64,000 nucleotides of DNA from Lysinibacillus macroides (GTDB lineage: Bacteria > Bacillota > Bacilli > Bacillales_A > Planococcaceae), in contig NZ_LGCI01000008.1 of NCBI RefSeq assembly GCF_001281525.1, positions 194,072-258,071 of the forward strand. Direction: 5' to 3'. The position numbers and the translations under genes were made by a program. Below, piece by piece: positions 1 to 9,045 of this stretch; the stretch's first letter is position 1, and the number at the start of each line of letters is the position of its first letter. The notes beneath the pieces were generated by a model that worked only from the letters and a program-made list of their open reading frames with translations, did no database searches and was not told the DNA's origin.

Positions 1-264
1 GAGCGATATGCCATGAGTGCGGCCAGATGGATACAGTGTGAGGAAGCAGTAACCGAGTTTGGCTTTCTAGCCAAGCACCCAACCACCGGCAATGCTATTC
101 AAAGTCCTTATGTAGCGATGAGTCAGAACTTTATGAGTCAGACAAACAGGCTATGGATGGAGATATATCAAATCGTTAGAGAGAACTGTGCTACAGAGTA
201 TTCTGGTTTAAACCCACAGGACGATGTGATGGAGCGACTGCTATCTGCCCGCAGAGGAAAATAA
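1..264 (+). CDS. Phage terminase small subunit, P27 family (3' part)
   Basis: Only the C-terminal part is in the window. The reading frame is open from base 1 (ERYAMSAARW...), so the first ATG at 13 is probably internal. The helical stretch around RYAMSAARWIQCEEA and the conserved SPYVAMSQ segment are typical of P27-like small terminases, which recognise the packaging site and recruit the large subunit. It is unusual that six genes separate it from the large terminase at 6153; this insertion of a methylation cassette is known in Firmicute prophages. Family assignment is from recognition of the C-terminal pattern. Confidence 0.8.
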   Translation, partial: ERYAMSAARWIQCEEAVTEFGFLAKHPTTGNAIQSPYVAMSQNFMSQTNRLWMEIYQIVRENCATEYSGLNPQDDVMERLLSARRGK

Positions 265-284
265 AAATGAGGAGATATGATGTA

Positions 285-1460
285 ATGAGTAAAAGATATT
301 TAACAGCAGAAAGTGTATGTGCTGGACATCCTGACAAACTATGCGACATCATAGCAGATAGCATTTTGGAAGCTTGCTTACGTAAAGATAGGGCATCAAG
401 GGTGGCTTGCGAGGTTATGGCGACTAAAGGAAAAATTATCGTGGCGGGCGAGATCTCCTGCAGCGAGAAAGTGAATATTAGAGACATTGTAAATACTGTA
501 CTGAAAGATGTGGGATACAACCCTTTAAAATTTTTGATTTATGTATATGTACATAATCAAAGTGTAGATATTGCGGCTGGTGTGAATACCGCGCTAGAAG
601 CACGAAATGGAATAAATGAACAGTACGGTTCCATAGGTGCCGGAGACCAGGGAACAATGTATGGCTATGCTACAAAGGAAACAAGGGAAATGCTTCCCCT
701 ACCCCTTGTACTTTCTCACAGAATCGTAAAGAGACTGGATGATTGTCGTAAAGGAAAGCTGATAAAAGGGATTCTTCCCGATGGTAAAGCACAAGTAACG
801 GTAGAATATGAAGCTGACACTCCAGTGAGAATAAAGACGATTGTGATATCGGTACAGCACGATAAAAATAAAACACAGGAAGAACTTAAGGCAGATATCC
901 TTAACAATGTCTTATGGCAGTGCTTTGAAGACTTCCCTTTTGATGATGAAACAGAAATTCTCATCAATCCATCAGGTCAGTTCGTACTTGGTGGTCCCGC
1001 TGCCGATACGGGTTTGACCGGAAGAAAAATCATGGTCGACACCTATGGAGGGCTTGCATCTCATGGAGGTGGTGCTTTTTGTGGTAAAGACCCAACCAAA
1101 GTTGACCGAAGCGGTGCTTACATGGCTCGGTATATTGCCAAGCATATTGTTTGGTGTGGTTATGCAAAGAAGTGTGAAGTGAGTATTTCCTATGCCATTG
1201 GTAAGGCAAACCCAGTAGCCTTTACTATAAATTCCCTGGGTACTGGCACTATTTCTGATGAAATATTAACTCTTGCTGCCCAGGAAACTTTCAACTTAAG
1301 ACCTGCGGCCATCATTGAAAAACTGCGTCTTAGAAATGTGATTTACTCTGACACCGCGGCTTATGGTCACTTTAACAGTTGTCTGTTCCCGTGGGAGGAT
1401 GTAAATAAATACAGTGAATTTAGAAAGGCGGTGGAAAAGTATGTTGATAGAGAAGATTAA
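285..1460 (+). CDS. metK: S-adenosylmethionine synthetase, phage-encoded
   Basis: It makes S-adenosylmethionine from methionine and ATP. Family motifs are visible: the substrate loop GHPDKLCD near the N-terminus, GAGDQGTMYGYA, and the C-terminal GGAFCGKDPTKVDRSGAY block. The length (391 aa) is that of a full MetK. An upstream ATG at 267 exists, but GAGGAG at 270-275 sits 9 nt before the ATG at 285, so the latter is preferred. Its stop overlaps the next methylase gene by 20 nt. It lies between the small terminase and two DNA methylases, so a role in supplying SAM for phage DNA methylation is a reasonable inference. Host housekeeping metK is not expected in such a place. Confidence 0.93.
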   Translation: MSKRYLTAESVCAGHPDKLCDIIADSILEACLRKDRASRVACEVMATKGKIIVAGEISCSEKVNIRDIVNTVLKDVGYNPLKFLIYVYVHNQSVDIAAGVNTALEARNGINEQYGSIGAGDQGTMYGYATKETREMLPLPLVLSHRIVKRLDDCRKGKLIKGILPDGKAQVTVEYEADTPVRIKTIVISVQHDKNKTQEELKADILNNVLWQCFEDFPFDDETEILINPSGQFVLGGPAADTGLTGRKIMVDTYGGLASHGGGAFCGKDPTKVDRSGAYMARYIAKHIVWCGYAKKCEVSISYAIGKANPVAFTINSLGTGTISDEILTLAAQETFNLRPAAIIEKLRLRNVIYSDTAAYGHFNSCLFPWEDVNKYSEFRKAVEKYVDRED

Positions 1461-2682
1461 AACGAAACAACTCATCCCCGCTGAATATAACCCAAGGAAA
1501 GATTTAAAACCGGGTGATTCGGAATATGAGAAACTTAAACGCTCCCTTGAGGAGTTTGGTTATGTAGAACCCGTTATATGGAATAAGACTACAGGCAGAG
1601 TTATCGGAGGTCATCAGCGTTTAAAAGTCCTGCTTAGTATGGGTATAGATGAGATAGAATGCGTAGTAGTTGAAATGGATGAGCAAAAGGAGAAGGCGCT
1701 GAACATTGCACTAAATAAAATTAGTGGTGATTGGGATAAAGACAAATTAGCACTTCTCATCACGGACCTAAATGCTTCAGACTTTGATGTGTCTTTGACA
1801 GGTTTTGACCCGGGAGAGTTGGACGATCTTTTCAAGGATTCCCTTAAGGATAATATAAAAGAAGATGATTTTGATGTAGACAGTGAGCTGAAAAAGCCCG
1901 CTGTTTCGCATTTAGGGGATGTTTGGCTACTTGGACAGCATCGATTAGTCTGTGGAGACAGTACAAAGAAAGACACCTTTGATGTCTTGATGGATGGGAA
2001 AGCTGCCAATCTGGTAGTTACGGACCCTCCATATAACGTCAACTATGAAGGCACTGCTGGAAAAATCAAAAATGACAATATGGCTAATGAAGCGTTCTAT
2101 GATTTTCTGCTTGCGGCATTTCAAAACACCGAAGCAGCGATGGCAAAGGACGCTTCTATTTATGTATTCCATGCTGATACGGAAGGACTCAATTTCAGAA
2201 GAGCATTCTCCGATGCGGGATTTTATCTATCCGGTACTTGTATATGGAAAAAGCAGTCCCTTGTTCTTGGACGCTCCCCATACCAGTGGCAACATGAACC
2301 GGTTCTTTTCGGTTGGAAAAAGAAAGGCAAGCATCTTTGGTATTCAGACCGTAAGCAGACCACTATCTGGGAGTTTGAGAAACCAAAGAAGAACGGCGAC
2401 CATCCAACCATGAAACCAGTGGCACTTGTGGCATATCCCATTATGAACTCAAGCCTTAGTAACTGCATTGTGCTTGATCCCTTCGGTGGTTCAGGAAGCA
2501 CACTGATTGCCTGTGAGCAGACCGATAGAATTTGTTACACCATTGAACTTGATGAAAAGTACTGCGATGTCATTGTAAAAAGGTATATTGAGCAAGTGGG
2601 AAATTCTGATGGTGTATTTCTATTAAGAGATGGTTCGAAATTCAGATATTGTGACCTGCCAGAGGTGAATGAGGATGAGTAA
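1441..2682 (+). CDS. ParB-domain DNA methylase (N6-A or N4-C)
   Basis: The protein (413 aa) has an N-terminal ParB/Srx-like domain (about residues 1-95, with GGHQR at 56-60) and a C-terminal amino-methyltransferase. Motif IV DPPY is at 195-198 and the SAM-binding DPFGGSGST is at 346-354, so motif IV precedes motif I (beta-like order). It probably methylates adenine N6 or cytosine N4 in phage or host DNA. The start at 1441 has AAGGCGGTGG 8 nt upstream; a GTG at 1414 is less likely. It overlaps metK by 20 nt and the C5-methylase by 8 nt, which suggests a translationally coupled operon. The target sequence cannot be read from the gene. Confidence 0.92.
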   Translation: MLIEKIKTKQLIPAEYNPRKDLKPGDSEYEKLKRSLEEFGYVEPVIWNKTTGRVIGGHQRLKVLLSMGIDEIECVVVEMDEQKEKALNIALNKISGDWDKDKLALLITDLNASDFDVSLTGFDPGELDDLFKDSLKDNIKEDDFDVDSELKKPAVSHLGDVWLLGQHRLVCGDSTKKDTFDVLMDGKAANLVVTDPPYNVNYEGTAGKIKNDNMANEAFYDFLLAAFQNTEAAMAKDASIYVFHADTEGLNFRRAFSDAGFYLSGTCIWKKQSLVLGRSPYQWQHEPVLFGWKKKGKHLWYSDRKQTTIWEFEKPKKNGDHPTMKPVALVAYPIMNSSLSNCIVLDPFGGSGSTLIACEQTDRICYTIELDEKYCDVIVKRYIEQVGNSDGVFLLRDGSKFRYCDLPEVNEDE

Positions 2683-4834
2683 ATTAACACTTGGTTCCCT
2701 CTTTGATGGTAGTGGTGGCTTTCCTCTGGGTGGTTTGCTTTGTGGCATCGAACCTTTATGGGCATCTGAAATTGAGCCGTTTCCTATAAGGGTTACGACT
2801 AAACGTATCCCTCAGATGAAGCATTATGGAGATATAAACAAATTAAATGGTGCGGAGCTTCCGCCTGTAGATATCATAACCTTTGGTTCTCCATGCACGG
2901 ATATGAGTGTGGCGGGTAAAAGAGCCGGTCTGGACGGAGAGCAATCCGTCCTTTTTTATGAAGCAATCCGAATTATTAAAGAAATGAGGTGTAAGACCAA
3001 TGGACAATATCCAAGGTACGCAGTCTGGGAAAATGTCCCCGGCGCATTCTCGTCAAATAAAGGAGAGGACTTCAGGGCAGTCCTCGAAACGGTTATCGGT
3101 GTCAAAGAACCGAACACCTCGGTGCCTTTTCCTGAAAAAAGACGATGGCCTTACGCAGACATCTATATGGGAGACGGATGGAGTGTGGCTTACCGAACTA
3201 TCGATGCGCAATATTTCGGAGTCCCCCAACGTCGTCGTAGAATCTACCTTGTCGCAGATTTTGCAGACAGATGTGCCGGAGAAATACTATTTGAGTCCGA
3301 AGGCATGCCAAGGAATTTTACGTCGGGCGGCAGCCCGTGGCAAAGAACTGCCGACAATGCTAAAAAATGCACTGGAAAAACAGGCGATAGCATAACTTGC
3401 CTAAATGACCAAGGCGGAAGAGTGATGTCTGTTTCGAAGGATATTACTGCAACACTTCGAGCAGAGGAACATGGACACCAGCCTTGCGTAATGCAGTCAA
3501 GCGGATTTTGTACTGAACACAGTGCCAAGAGCAGAAGTGTAGGATTTGAGGAAGAACGCTCCCCTACACTTAGAGCAGGCGTTGTCCCGGGTACAGTCAT
3601 GTCCTTTGAACCTGGTGCGGCTTCTCGCATTGGGGGACATACTGACGAAAACTTAAGTGGATCACTTCGTGCAAACATGGGAGATAATCAAACAGCTGTT
3701 GTAATAGAAAACCATCCAACCGATAGCCGTGTGAAACTCTCGGAGGATAATAAAGTACAGACGCTAACCTCTCGGATGGGAACTGGTGGCGGGAATGTAC
3801 CCCTTATTATGAACACTCCTAAAACGTTAAAAATCCGCTCTGGCTGTGAAGGCGGTGGTAAGGGTGCATTGATACAAGATGATAAGTCTGCAACTCTTGG
3901 ATGCAATAATGATCAAACCGTTTTTGTGCCTACCGCATATGGCATATGTTCTGATAAAAGCAATTCCATGCAGTCAAGCAATCCACATAGCGGTATATAT
4001 GAAGCGGATACTTCTCGAACTATTGATGCCAATGGAGGAAATCCGGGGTGTAATCAAGGTGGTATTGCAGTAGTTGCTCTGCAAGGCTCGATGATTGGTA
4101 GAGAGGATAAAAACGGTCCCCAAGGAAGCGGTATAGATGAAGATGTTTCTTTTACGCTTAATACCGCCGATCGTCATGCTGTTGCCTATGCCATGACTAC
4201 CGGAGCCTATGCACAGGTTGAAGAAGATAAAGCACCAACGTTATTGTCGAGAGATTATAAGGATGCTCCTGTTGTGACTCAGCCTTCTTACGGTATTGAT
4301 CGGGCGGCTTTTAATCAAGGAAAGAACGCTCTATATAAACCGACTATAGATGAAGAACAGCAACCTACGCTTACAGCTAAAGGTCCTGGAGCAGTGGCGC
4401 AACCAGCTTCGTTTTATCCTCAGATGAAAGCTGAAAGTCAATGCTACAGACAGGATGGTACATCAAATACGATTATCAATGGCACCAATCCAGGTTATCA
4501 AAATGGCTTGGTTGAACCGGACTATATTGTTCGAAGGCTTACACCAACGGAATGTGCAAGATTGCAAGGCTTCCCCGATGATTGGTGTGTTGACCTTGGT
4601 ACGGAAAATCCTATAGAAGATGAAATTTCATTCTGGACGGAGGTTTGGGAAACTCACCGCAAAATTATAGGTAAAAGCAAAAAGCCAAAAACAAGAAATC
4701 AGATTATAAAATGGCTTAACAATCCTCATTCCGATTCAGCTGAATACAAAATGTGGGGTAATGGTGTAGCACTTCCATGCGTTTGTTTTGTGCTGACTGG
4801 CATTGTGTTATCTACACAAAATACCGCCGATTAA
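2675..4834 (+). CDS. DNA (cytosine-5) methyltransferase with internal repeat array
   Basis: C5-MTase motifs are present: motif I SLFDGSGGFPLGG (residues 8-20), the catalytic PC of GSPCTD (C74), ENV at 119-121 and QRRRRIYLVADF at 185-196. The C-terminal motif IX/X block is RRLTPTECARLQGFPDDW near residue 620. The protein is 719 aa, about twice the usual size, because residues of about 236-620, where a target recognition domain is expected, consist of some ten degenerate repeats built on D/E-x(2-5)-TL followed by a Gly-rich turn and hydrophobic strand. The ATG at 2675 has AGAGGTG 7 nt upstream and is preferred to that at 2669. It acts with the neighbouring SAM synthetase and amino-methylase. 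Confidence 0.93.
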   Translation: MSKLTLGSLFDGSGGFPLGGLLCGIEPLWASEIEPFPIRVTTKRIPQMKHYGDINKLNGAELPPVDIITFGSPCTDMSVAGKRAGLDGEQSVLFYEAIRIIKEMRCKTNGQYPRYAVWENVPGAFSSNKGEDFRAVLETVIGVKEPNTSVPFPEKRRWPYADIYMGDGWSVAYRTIDAQYFGVPQRRRRIYLVADFADRCAGEILFESEGMPRNFTSGGSPWQRTADNAKKCTGKTGDSITCLNDQGGRVMSVSKDITATLRAEEHGHQPCVMQSSGFCTEHSAKSRSVGFEEERSPTLRAGVVPGTVMSFEPGAASRIGGHTDENLSGSLRANMGDNQTAVVIENHPTDSRVKLSEDNKVQTLTSRMGTGGGNVPLIMNTPKTLKIRSGCEGGGKGALIQDDKSATLGCNNDQTVFVPTAYGICSDKSNSMQSSNPHSGIYEADTSRTIDANGGNPGCNQGGIAVVALQGSMIGREDKNGPQGSGIDEDVSFTLNTADRHAVAYAMTTGAYAQVEEDKAPTLLSRDYKDAPVVTQPSYGIDRAAFNQGKNALYKPTIDEEQQPTLTAKGPGAVAQPASFYPQMKAESQCYRQDGTSNTIINGTNPGYQNGLVEPDYIVRRLTPTECARLQGFPDDWCVDLGTENPIEDEISFWTEVWETHRKIIGKSKKPKTRNQIIKWLNNPHSDSAEYKMWGNGVALPCVCFVLTGIVLSTQNTAD
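3380..4530 (+). repeat. Degenerate protein-level repeat array inside the C5-methylase
   Basis: About ten units of 20-45 codons share the pattern acidic-x(n)-(T/S)(L/I)-x(3-8)-G-x(n)-hydrophobic. Examples are KDITATLRAEEHG, ERSPTLRAG, NLSGSLRANMG, NKVQTLTSRMG, KSATLGCNND, TSRTIDANGG, VSFTLNTAD, KAPTLLSRD, QQPTLTAKG and TSNTIINGT. The repetition is visible in the protein but weak at DNA level, so the copies are old. It replaces the usual compact target recognition domain. Confidence 0.8.
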
Positions 4835-4934
4835 TGGAACAGTATTTTCTACAGAAAGATGCTCTAAATGACTTGATATTAACAGCTTTTAGAGTGATAT
4901 ATGTACGTACCGAAAGTAGAAAGGCGGTATGAAA

Positions 4935-5627
4935 ATGCAGATTAACTATAATGTTACAGGACCAAAAAGAAAAGCACTGGTTAACGCAATCAGCCAAGAA
5001 CTAAATGCCCCTGTAAAATATCTCGGGGCACCTACATTTGCATATGAGGTGGCAGACTACAATGTTAACAAAAACGGGGTACTTAGCGGACCAGATAATA
5101 AGGAACTGGTCGATGATCTATTGGGACTTCACGACTTCAAAGCAATTTCAGAAGAATTTGACACACCATCTCCGAAAGTAGAAACCAATGAAACTGAACA
5201 ATCTATCAATCTGATAATTCAAATGCCAAGGGCGGATTTTACCGACACAGCAATCGAGAACCTAAAAGGATTAGTAGAAAGTAAAGCTACTCTTATAAAG
5301 AAAGCACTTGATACGGACTCCATTCCCATCATTGAAGATGAGGAATATGTCGCCTTCCCTTGGTTTCAAGGTGAGTGCTCCTCAGAAGAGGTTAAGGCAT
5401 ACACCCATTTTGTCACGGCACTTTGCGAAATGGCGAAAAAACAGACCCGTGTCAACACCACCGAGAAATCAGTAGAAAATGAAAAGTATGCTTTCCGTTG
5501 CTTCCTGCTAAGGCTTGGTTTTATCGGCCCAGAATATAAGATGGAACGAAAGATTCTCCTCTCCAAGCTGTCAGGTAGCTCCGCTTTCAAAAGCGGAACG
5601 GCAAAGCAGGAGGTGAGTGAACAATGA
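4935..5627 (+). CDS. Conserved phage protein, function unknown
   Basis: The 230-aa protein has no catalytic motif that I recognise. Its N-terminus (INYNVTGPKRKALVNAISQ...) is of a type found next to terminases in Firmicute prophages and often labelled virulence-related, a label without functional support here. The C-terminal half is Lys-rich and helical. AAGGCGG lies 7 nt before the ATG at 4935; the ATG at 4929 is too close to it. The gene overlaps the next one by 4 nt (ATGA), so it belongs to the packaging-proximal operon. Confidence 0.75.
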   Translation: MQINYNVTGPKRKALVNAISQELNAPVKYLGAPTFAYEVADYNVNKNGVLSGPDNKELVDDLLGLHDFKAISEEFDTPSPKVETNETEQSINLIIQMPRADFTDTAIENLKGLVESKATLIKKALDTDSIPIIEDEEYVAFPWFQGECSSEEVKAYTHFVTALCEMAKKQTRVNTTEKSVENEKYAFRCFLLRLGFIGPEYKMERKILLSKLSGSSAFKSGTAKQEVSEQ

Positions 5628-5851
5628 ATATCATTCACCCAGAAATGTTAAAGCAACTTAGAGGCTATTACACTCCAGGGACACGTGTCATGCTACTTAA
5701 AATGAACGACCCCTATACCAAACTTCAGCCTGGAGCGAAAGGTACGGTCACTAGTGTTGATGACATAGGAACGATTCACGTCAGTTGGGATTCTGGTGGT
5801 TCCCTTGGAGTGGCCTTTGGTGAGGATTTATGCAAGAGAATCGAAGAGTAA
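5624..5851 (+). CDS. DUF4314-like small phage protein
   Basis: This 75-aa protein carries the pattern of DUF4314: GTRVMLLKMNDP, then GAKGTVTSVDDIGTIHVSWDSGGSLGV, an SH3-like beta-barrel signature. Function is unknown. It starts inside the stop of the upstream gene (4-nt overlap) and precedes another small phage gene. Such proteins are common between the methylase cassette and the large terminase in this type of prophage. Confidence 0.85.
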   Translation: MNIIHPEMLKQLRGYYTPGTRVMLLKMNDPYTKLQPGAKGTVTSVDDIGTIHVSWDSGGSLGVAFGEDLCKRIEE

Positions 5852-5874
5852 ACATGAATCGGAGGAGGTAATAA

Positions 5875-6063
5875 ATGAATGAGATAATCAAAGAACAAAT
5901 CCTTTCCATCCGAGAAAGTGGAGTCACAAATATGTTTGATGCAAACCGAGTTCAGTATGAAGCAAATGAACGAGGGTTTTATGAATTGGTAGTCTATTTA
6001 ATAGACCATAAAACGGAATATGCTCATTTCATACTGACGGGGGAAGTGGATGAAAAGAAGTAA
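5875..6063 (+). CDS. DUF5049-like small phage protein
   Basis: The 62-aa product (IKEQILSIRESGVTNMFD, then VQYEANERGFYELVVYL) matches the DUF5049 pattern of short Firmicute phage proteins. A strong GGAGGAGG site ends 5 nt before the ATG. Function is unknown; its position just before the large terminase is conserved in related prophages. Confidence 0.8.
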   Translation: MNEIIKEQILSIRESGVTNMFDANRVQYEANERGFYELVVYLIDHKTEYAHFILTGEVDEKK

Positions 6064-6152
6064 ATAAAATTTAACTAGGATAAGGAGAAGGGCTTCATCT
6101 ATAGGATTGAGGCTCTTTTCTTTTGTCCTTTTTCATAAAAGGGGCGGTGTTT

Positions 6153-7757
6153 ATGCGGAAACTGAAGAAATATAAGCCGACCGCCTTTATAGCTGATGGG
6201 TCATATTACGATAAGGATGCTGCTGATTACGCTGTAGCTTTTATCGAAGCACTCTCCCATACGAAAGGTTTATGGGCAGGTAAGCCTTTTGAACTTATCG
6301 ATTGGCAGGAGCAAATAATCCGTGATTTATTCGGAATTTTAAAGCCAGATGGATATCGGCAGTTTAATACTGCTTATGTAGAGATACCTAAAAAGATGGG
6401 AAAAAGCGAGCTTGCCGCAGCAATTGCACTTCTCCTCACTTGCGGTGATGGTGAAGAACGGGCGGAGGTGTATGGTTGTGCCGCCGATCGCCAGCAGGCA
6501 TCAATTGTATTTGAAGTAGCAGCCGATATGGTGCGGATGTGTCCGGCACTGAATAAACGAGTAAAGTTGCTGGCTTCAACTAAGCGATTGGTGTACCTGC
6601 CGACCAACAGCTTCTATCAGGTATTGTCGGCTGAAGCCTACTCCAAACACGGCTTCAATATACATGGTGTTGTTTTCGATGAACTTCATACTCAGCCAAA
6701 CCGGAAACTATTTGATGTTATGACGAAGGGATCTGGGGATGCAAGGACCCAACCGCTGTATTTTCTTATCACCACAGCGGGAACGGATACTCAAAGTATC
6801 TGCTACGAAACACACCAAAAAGCGGTTGATATTATTGAGGGCAGAAAATACGATCCTACCTTTTACCCCGTAATCTATGGTGCTAAAGAAGAGGATGATT
6901 GGACAGATCCAAAAGTGTGGAAGAAAGCAAATCCAAGCTTAGGAATTACGGTGGGAATTGACAAGGTAAGGGCAGCTTGTGAAAGTGCAAAGCAAAACCC
7001 TGCTGAAGAGAACAGCTTCAGGCAGTTAAGATTGAATCAGTGGGTTAAACAGTCTGTCCGTTGGATGCCAATGGCAAAGTGGGATGCCTGTGCATTTCCA
7101 GTTATACCAGAAAGTCTTGAAGGGCGGGTATGTTATGGGGGTCTTGACCTATCTTCTACAACAGACATTACAGCCTTTGTGTTGGTGTTCCCACCAGAGG
7201 ATGAAACAGATAAATACATTGTTCTTCCGTATTTTTGGATGCCAGAGGACAACATTGACCTCCGAGTCCGAAGAGACCATGTGCAATACGATCTTTGGGA
7301 GAAGCAAGGGTATATTCTAACCACAGAAGGCAATGTAGTGCATTACGGCTACATTGAGCGGTTTATTGAAGAACTGGGCGAAAAGTATAACATTCGAGAA
7401 ATTGCGTTTGACCGTTGGGGAGCTGTTCAAATGGTTCAGAACCTTGAAGGATTAGGCTTCACTGTCGTTCCTTTCGGTCAAGGCTTTAAAGATATGTCAC
7501 CACCAACCAAAGAACTGATGAAATTGACATTAGAAGAAAGAATAGCACACGGTGGGCATCCAGTGCTTCGTTGGATGATGGACAACATCTTTATAAAAAC
7601 TGATCCGGCGGGCAACGTGAAGCCGGATAAAGAAAAAAGTACAGAAAAAATAGATGGCGCGGTGGCAACTATCATGGCACTTGATCGTGCTATTCGTTGT
7701 GGCTCAGGTAATAGTGGAGATTCGGTGTATGACGAGCGAGGTTTGATTGTCTTTTAA
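6153..7757 (+). CDS. Phage terminase large subunit
   Basis: This is the packaging motor and nuclease of the phage (534 aa). The ATPase half shows a Walker A-like EIPKKMGKSELAA and Walker B VVFDELHTQ; the nuclease half has acidic residues in GGLDLSSTTDITAF and AFDRWG. The start at 6153 (MRKLKKYKP) follows GGGGCGGTG; a TTG at 6123 would only add ten residues. The length is normal for Terminase_1 proteins. It is followed by the portal, protease and capsid genes in the standard HK97 order. Confidence 0.96.
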   Translation: MRKLKKYKPTAFIADGSYYDKDAADYAVAFIEALSHTKGLWAGKPFELIDWQEQIIRDLFGILKPDGYRQFNTAYVEIPKKMGKSELAAAIALLLTCGDGEERAEVYGCAADRQQASIVFEVAADMVRMCPALNKRVKLLASTKRLVYLPTNSFYQVLSAEAYSKHGFNIHGVVFDELHTQPNRKLFDVMTKGSGDARTQPLYFLITTAGTDTQSICYETHQKAVDIIEGRKYDPTFYPVIYGAKEEDDWTDPKVWKKANPSLGITVGIDKVRAACESAKQNPAEENSFRQLRLNQWVKQSVRWMPMAKWDACAFPVIPESLEGRVCYGGLDLSSTTDITAFVLVFPPEDETDKYIVLPYFWMPEDNIDLRVRRDHVQYDLWEKQGYILTTEGNVVHYGYIERFIEELGEKYNIREIAFDRWGAVQMVQNLEGLGFTVVPFGQGFKDMSPPTKELMKLTLEERIAHGGHPVLRWMMDNIFIKTDPAGNVKPDKEKSTEKIDGAVATIMALDRAIRCGSGNSGDSVYDERGLIVF

Positions 7758-7800
7758 ACCTTAATGGTTAGCACAATGTTTATATTCGGAGGTGATGCCT

Positions 7801-9045
7801 ATGAATCTAATAAAAGGACTGTTTCGTTCAAGAGACAAACCGCAAAATCGTGTGGGTAGTGCGTTCTCCTTCCTGTTTGGCGGTACGTCATCTGGCAAAA
7901 TGGTTAATGAACGTACTGCAATGCAGGTAACAGCAGTGTATGCCTGCGTAAGGATATTAGCTGAAGCGATTGCCGGACTGCCACTCCATGTATATAGATA
8001 TCGTTCTGATGGAGGTAAAGAAAGGATTCCTTTCCACCCGTTGTATTACCTTCTTCATGATGAACCAAATCCAGAGATGACTTCATTCGTGTTTCGAGAA
8101 ACACTGATGAGTCATCTTTTGCTTTGGGGCAATGCCTATGCACAGGTGGTCAGAAACGGTCGTGGGCAGGCAGTGGCTCTTTATCCCCTACTCCCTAACA
8201 AAATGGAAGTTAGCCGAGCAACAAATGGTGAGCTGGTCTACACCTATTACCGTGATACTGACGAAAGTGGTCTAAACCCAAAAGGTGGCTATGTCACACT
8301 CCGTAAAGATGAAGTTCTACACATACCCGGCTTAGGTTTTGATGGACTCATTGGTTATAGCCCAATCGCTATGGCAAAAAATGCAATCGGTATGTCACTT
8401 GCTACTGAAGAATACGGTGCGGCATTCTTTGCCAATGGTGCTAATCCCGGAGGTGTGCTGGAACACCCAGGAGTAATCAAAGATATACAGAGGGTCAAGG
8501 ATAGTTGGAATAGTGCCTACCAAGGCACAGGCAATGCTCACAAAATTGCTGTGTTGGAAGAGGGCATGAAGTTCCAAGCCATTGGTATCCCGCCTGAACA
8601 GGCACAATTCCTAGAAACACGGAAATTCCAAATTAATGAGATTGCGAGGATTTTCCGAGTACCGCCCCATATGGTGGGAGATTTAGAGAAATCCAGTTTC
8701 TCCAATATTGAGCAGCAGTCTTTGGAGTTTGTAAAATACACCCTCGATCCTTGGGTCGTGCGATGGGAACAAAGTCTCCAGCAATCGCTTATTTTGCCTT
8801 CTGAGAAAACTTCACTGTTTATCAAGTTCAATTTGGACGGTCTGCTTCGTGGTGATTACCAAAGTCGTATGAATGGCTACGCTACAGGTCGTCAAAATGG
8901 CTGGATGTCAGCCAACGATATCCGTGAACTGGAGGACATGAACAGAATACCAGCTCAGGAAGGTGGCGATTTATATCTGGTTAACGGAAATATGACAAAA
9001 CTGGCTGACGCAGGTGCGTTTGCCAAAACCGAAGGAGGTCAGTAA
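7801..9045 (+). CDS. Phage portal protein, HK97 family
   Basis: The 414-aa protein forms the dodecameric ring at the capsid vertex through which DNA enters. Family signatures include AVYACVRILAEAIAGLPLHVY, FDGLIGYSPI and the FRVPPHMVGDL segment. CGGAGGTG lies 6 nt before the ATG at 7801; in-frame starts at 7792 and 7795 overlap that site and are rejected. The stop codon abuts the ATG of the protease gene, so the two are translated together. Confidence 0.96.
   Translation: MNLIKGLFRSRDKPQNRVGSAFSFLFGGTSSGKMVNERTAMQVTAVYACVRILAEAIAGLPLHVYRYRSDGGKERIPFHPLYYLLHDEPNPEMTSFVFRETLMSHLLLWGNAYAQVVRNGRGQAVALYPLLPNKMEVSRATNGELVYTYYRDTDESGLNPKGGYVTLRKDEVLHIPGLGFDGLIGYSPIAMAKNAIGMSLATEEYGAAFFANGANPGGVLEHPGVIKDIQRVKDSWNSAYQGTGNAHKIAVLEEGMKFQAIGIPPEQAQFLETRKFQINEIARIFRVPPHMVGDLEKSSFSNIEQQSLEFVKYTLDPWVVRWEQSLQQSLILPSEKTSLFIKFNLDGLLRGDYQSRMNGYATGRQNGWMSANDIRELEDMNRIPAQEGGDLYLVNGNMTKLADAGAFAKTEGGQ

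Noticed and set aside
285..1460. Host housekeeping metK
   Set aside because: It overlaps a phage methylase gene and lies between the terminase genes; host metK is normally a single-gene unit.
1614..2042. Long minus-strand ORF opposite the ParB-domain methylase
   Set aside because: It is the shadow of a strongly supported gene, without ribosome site and with a low-complexity Ser-rich product.
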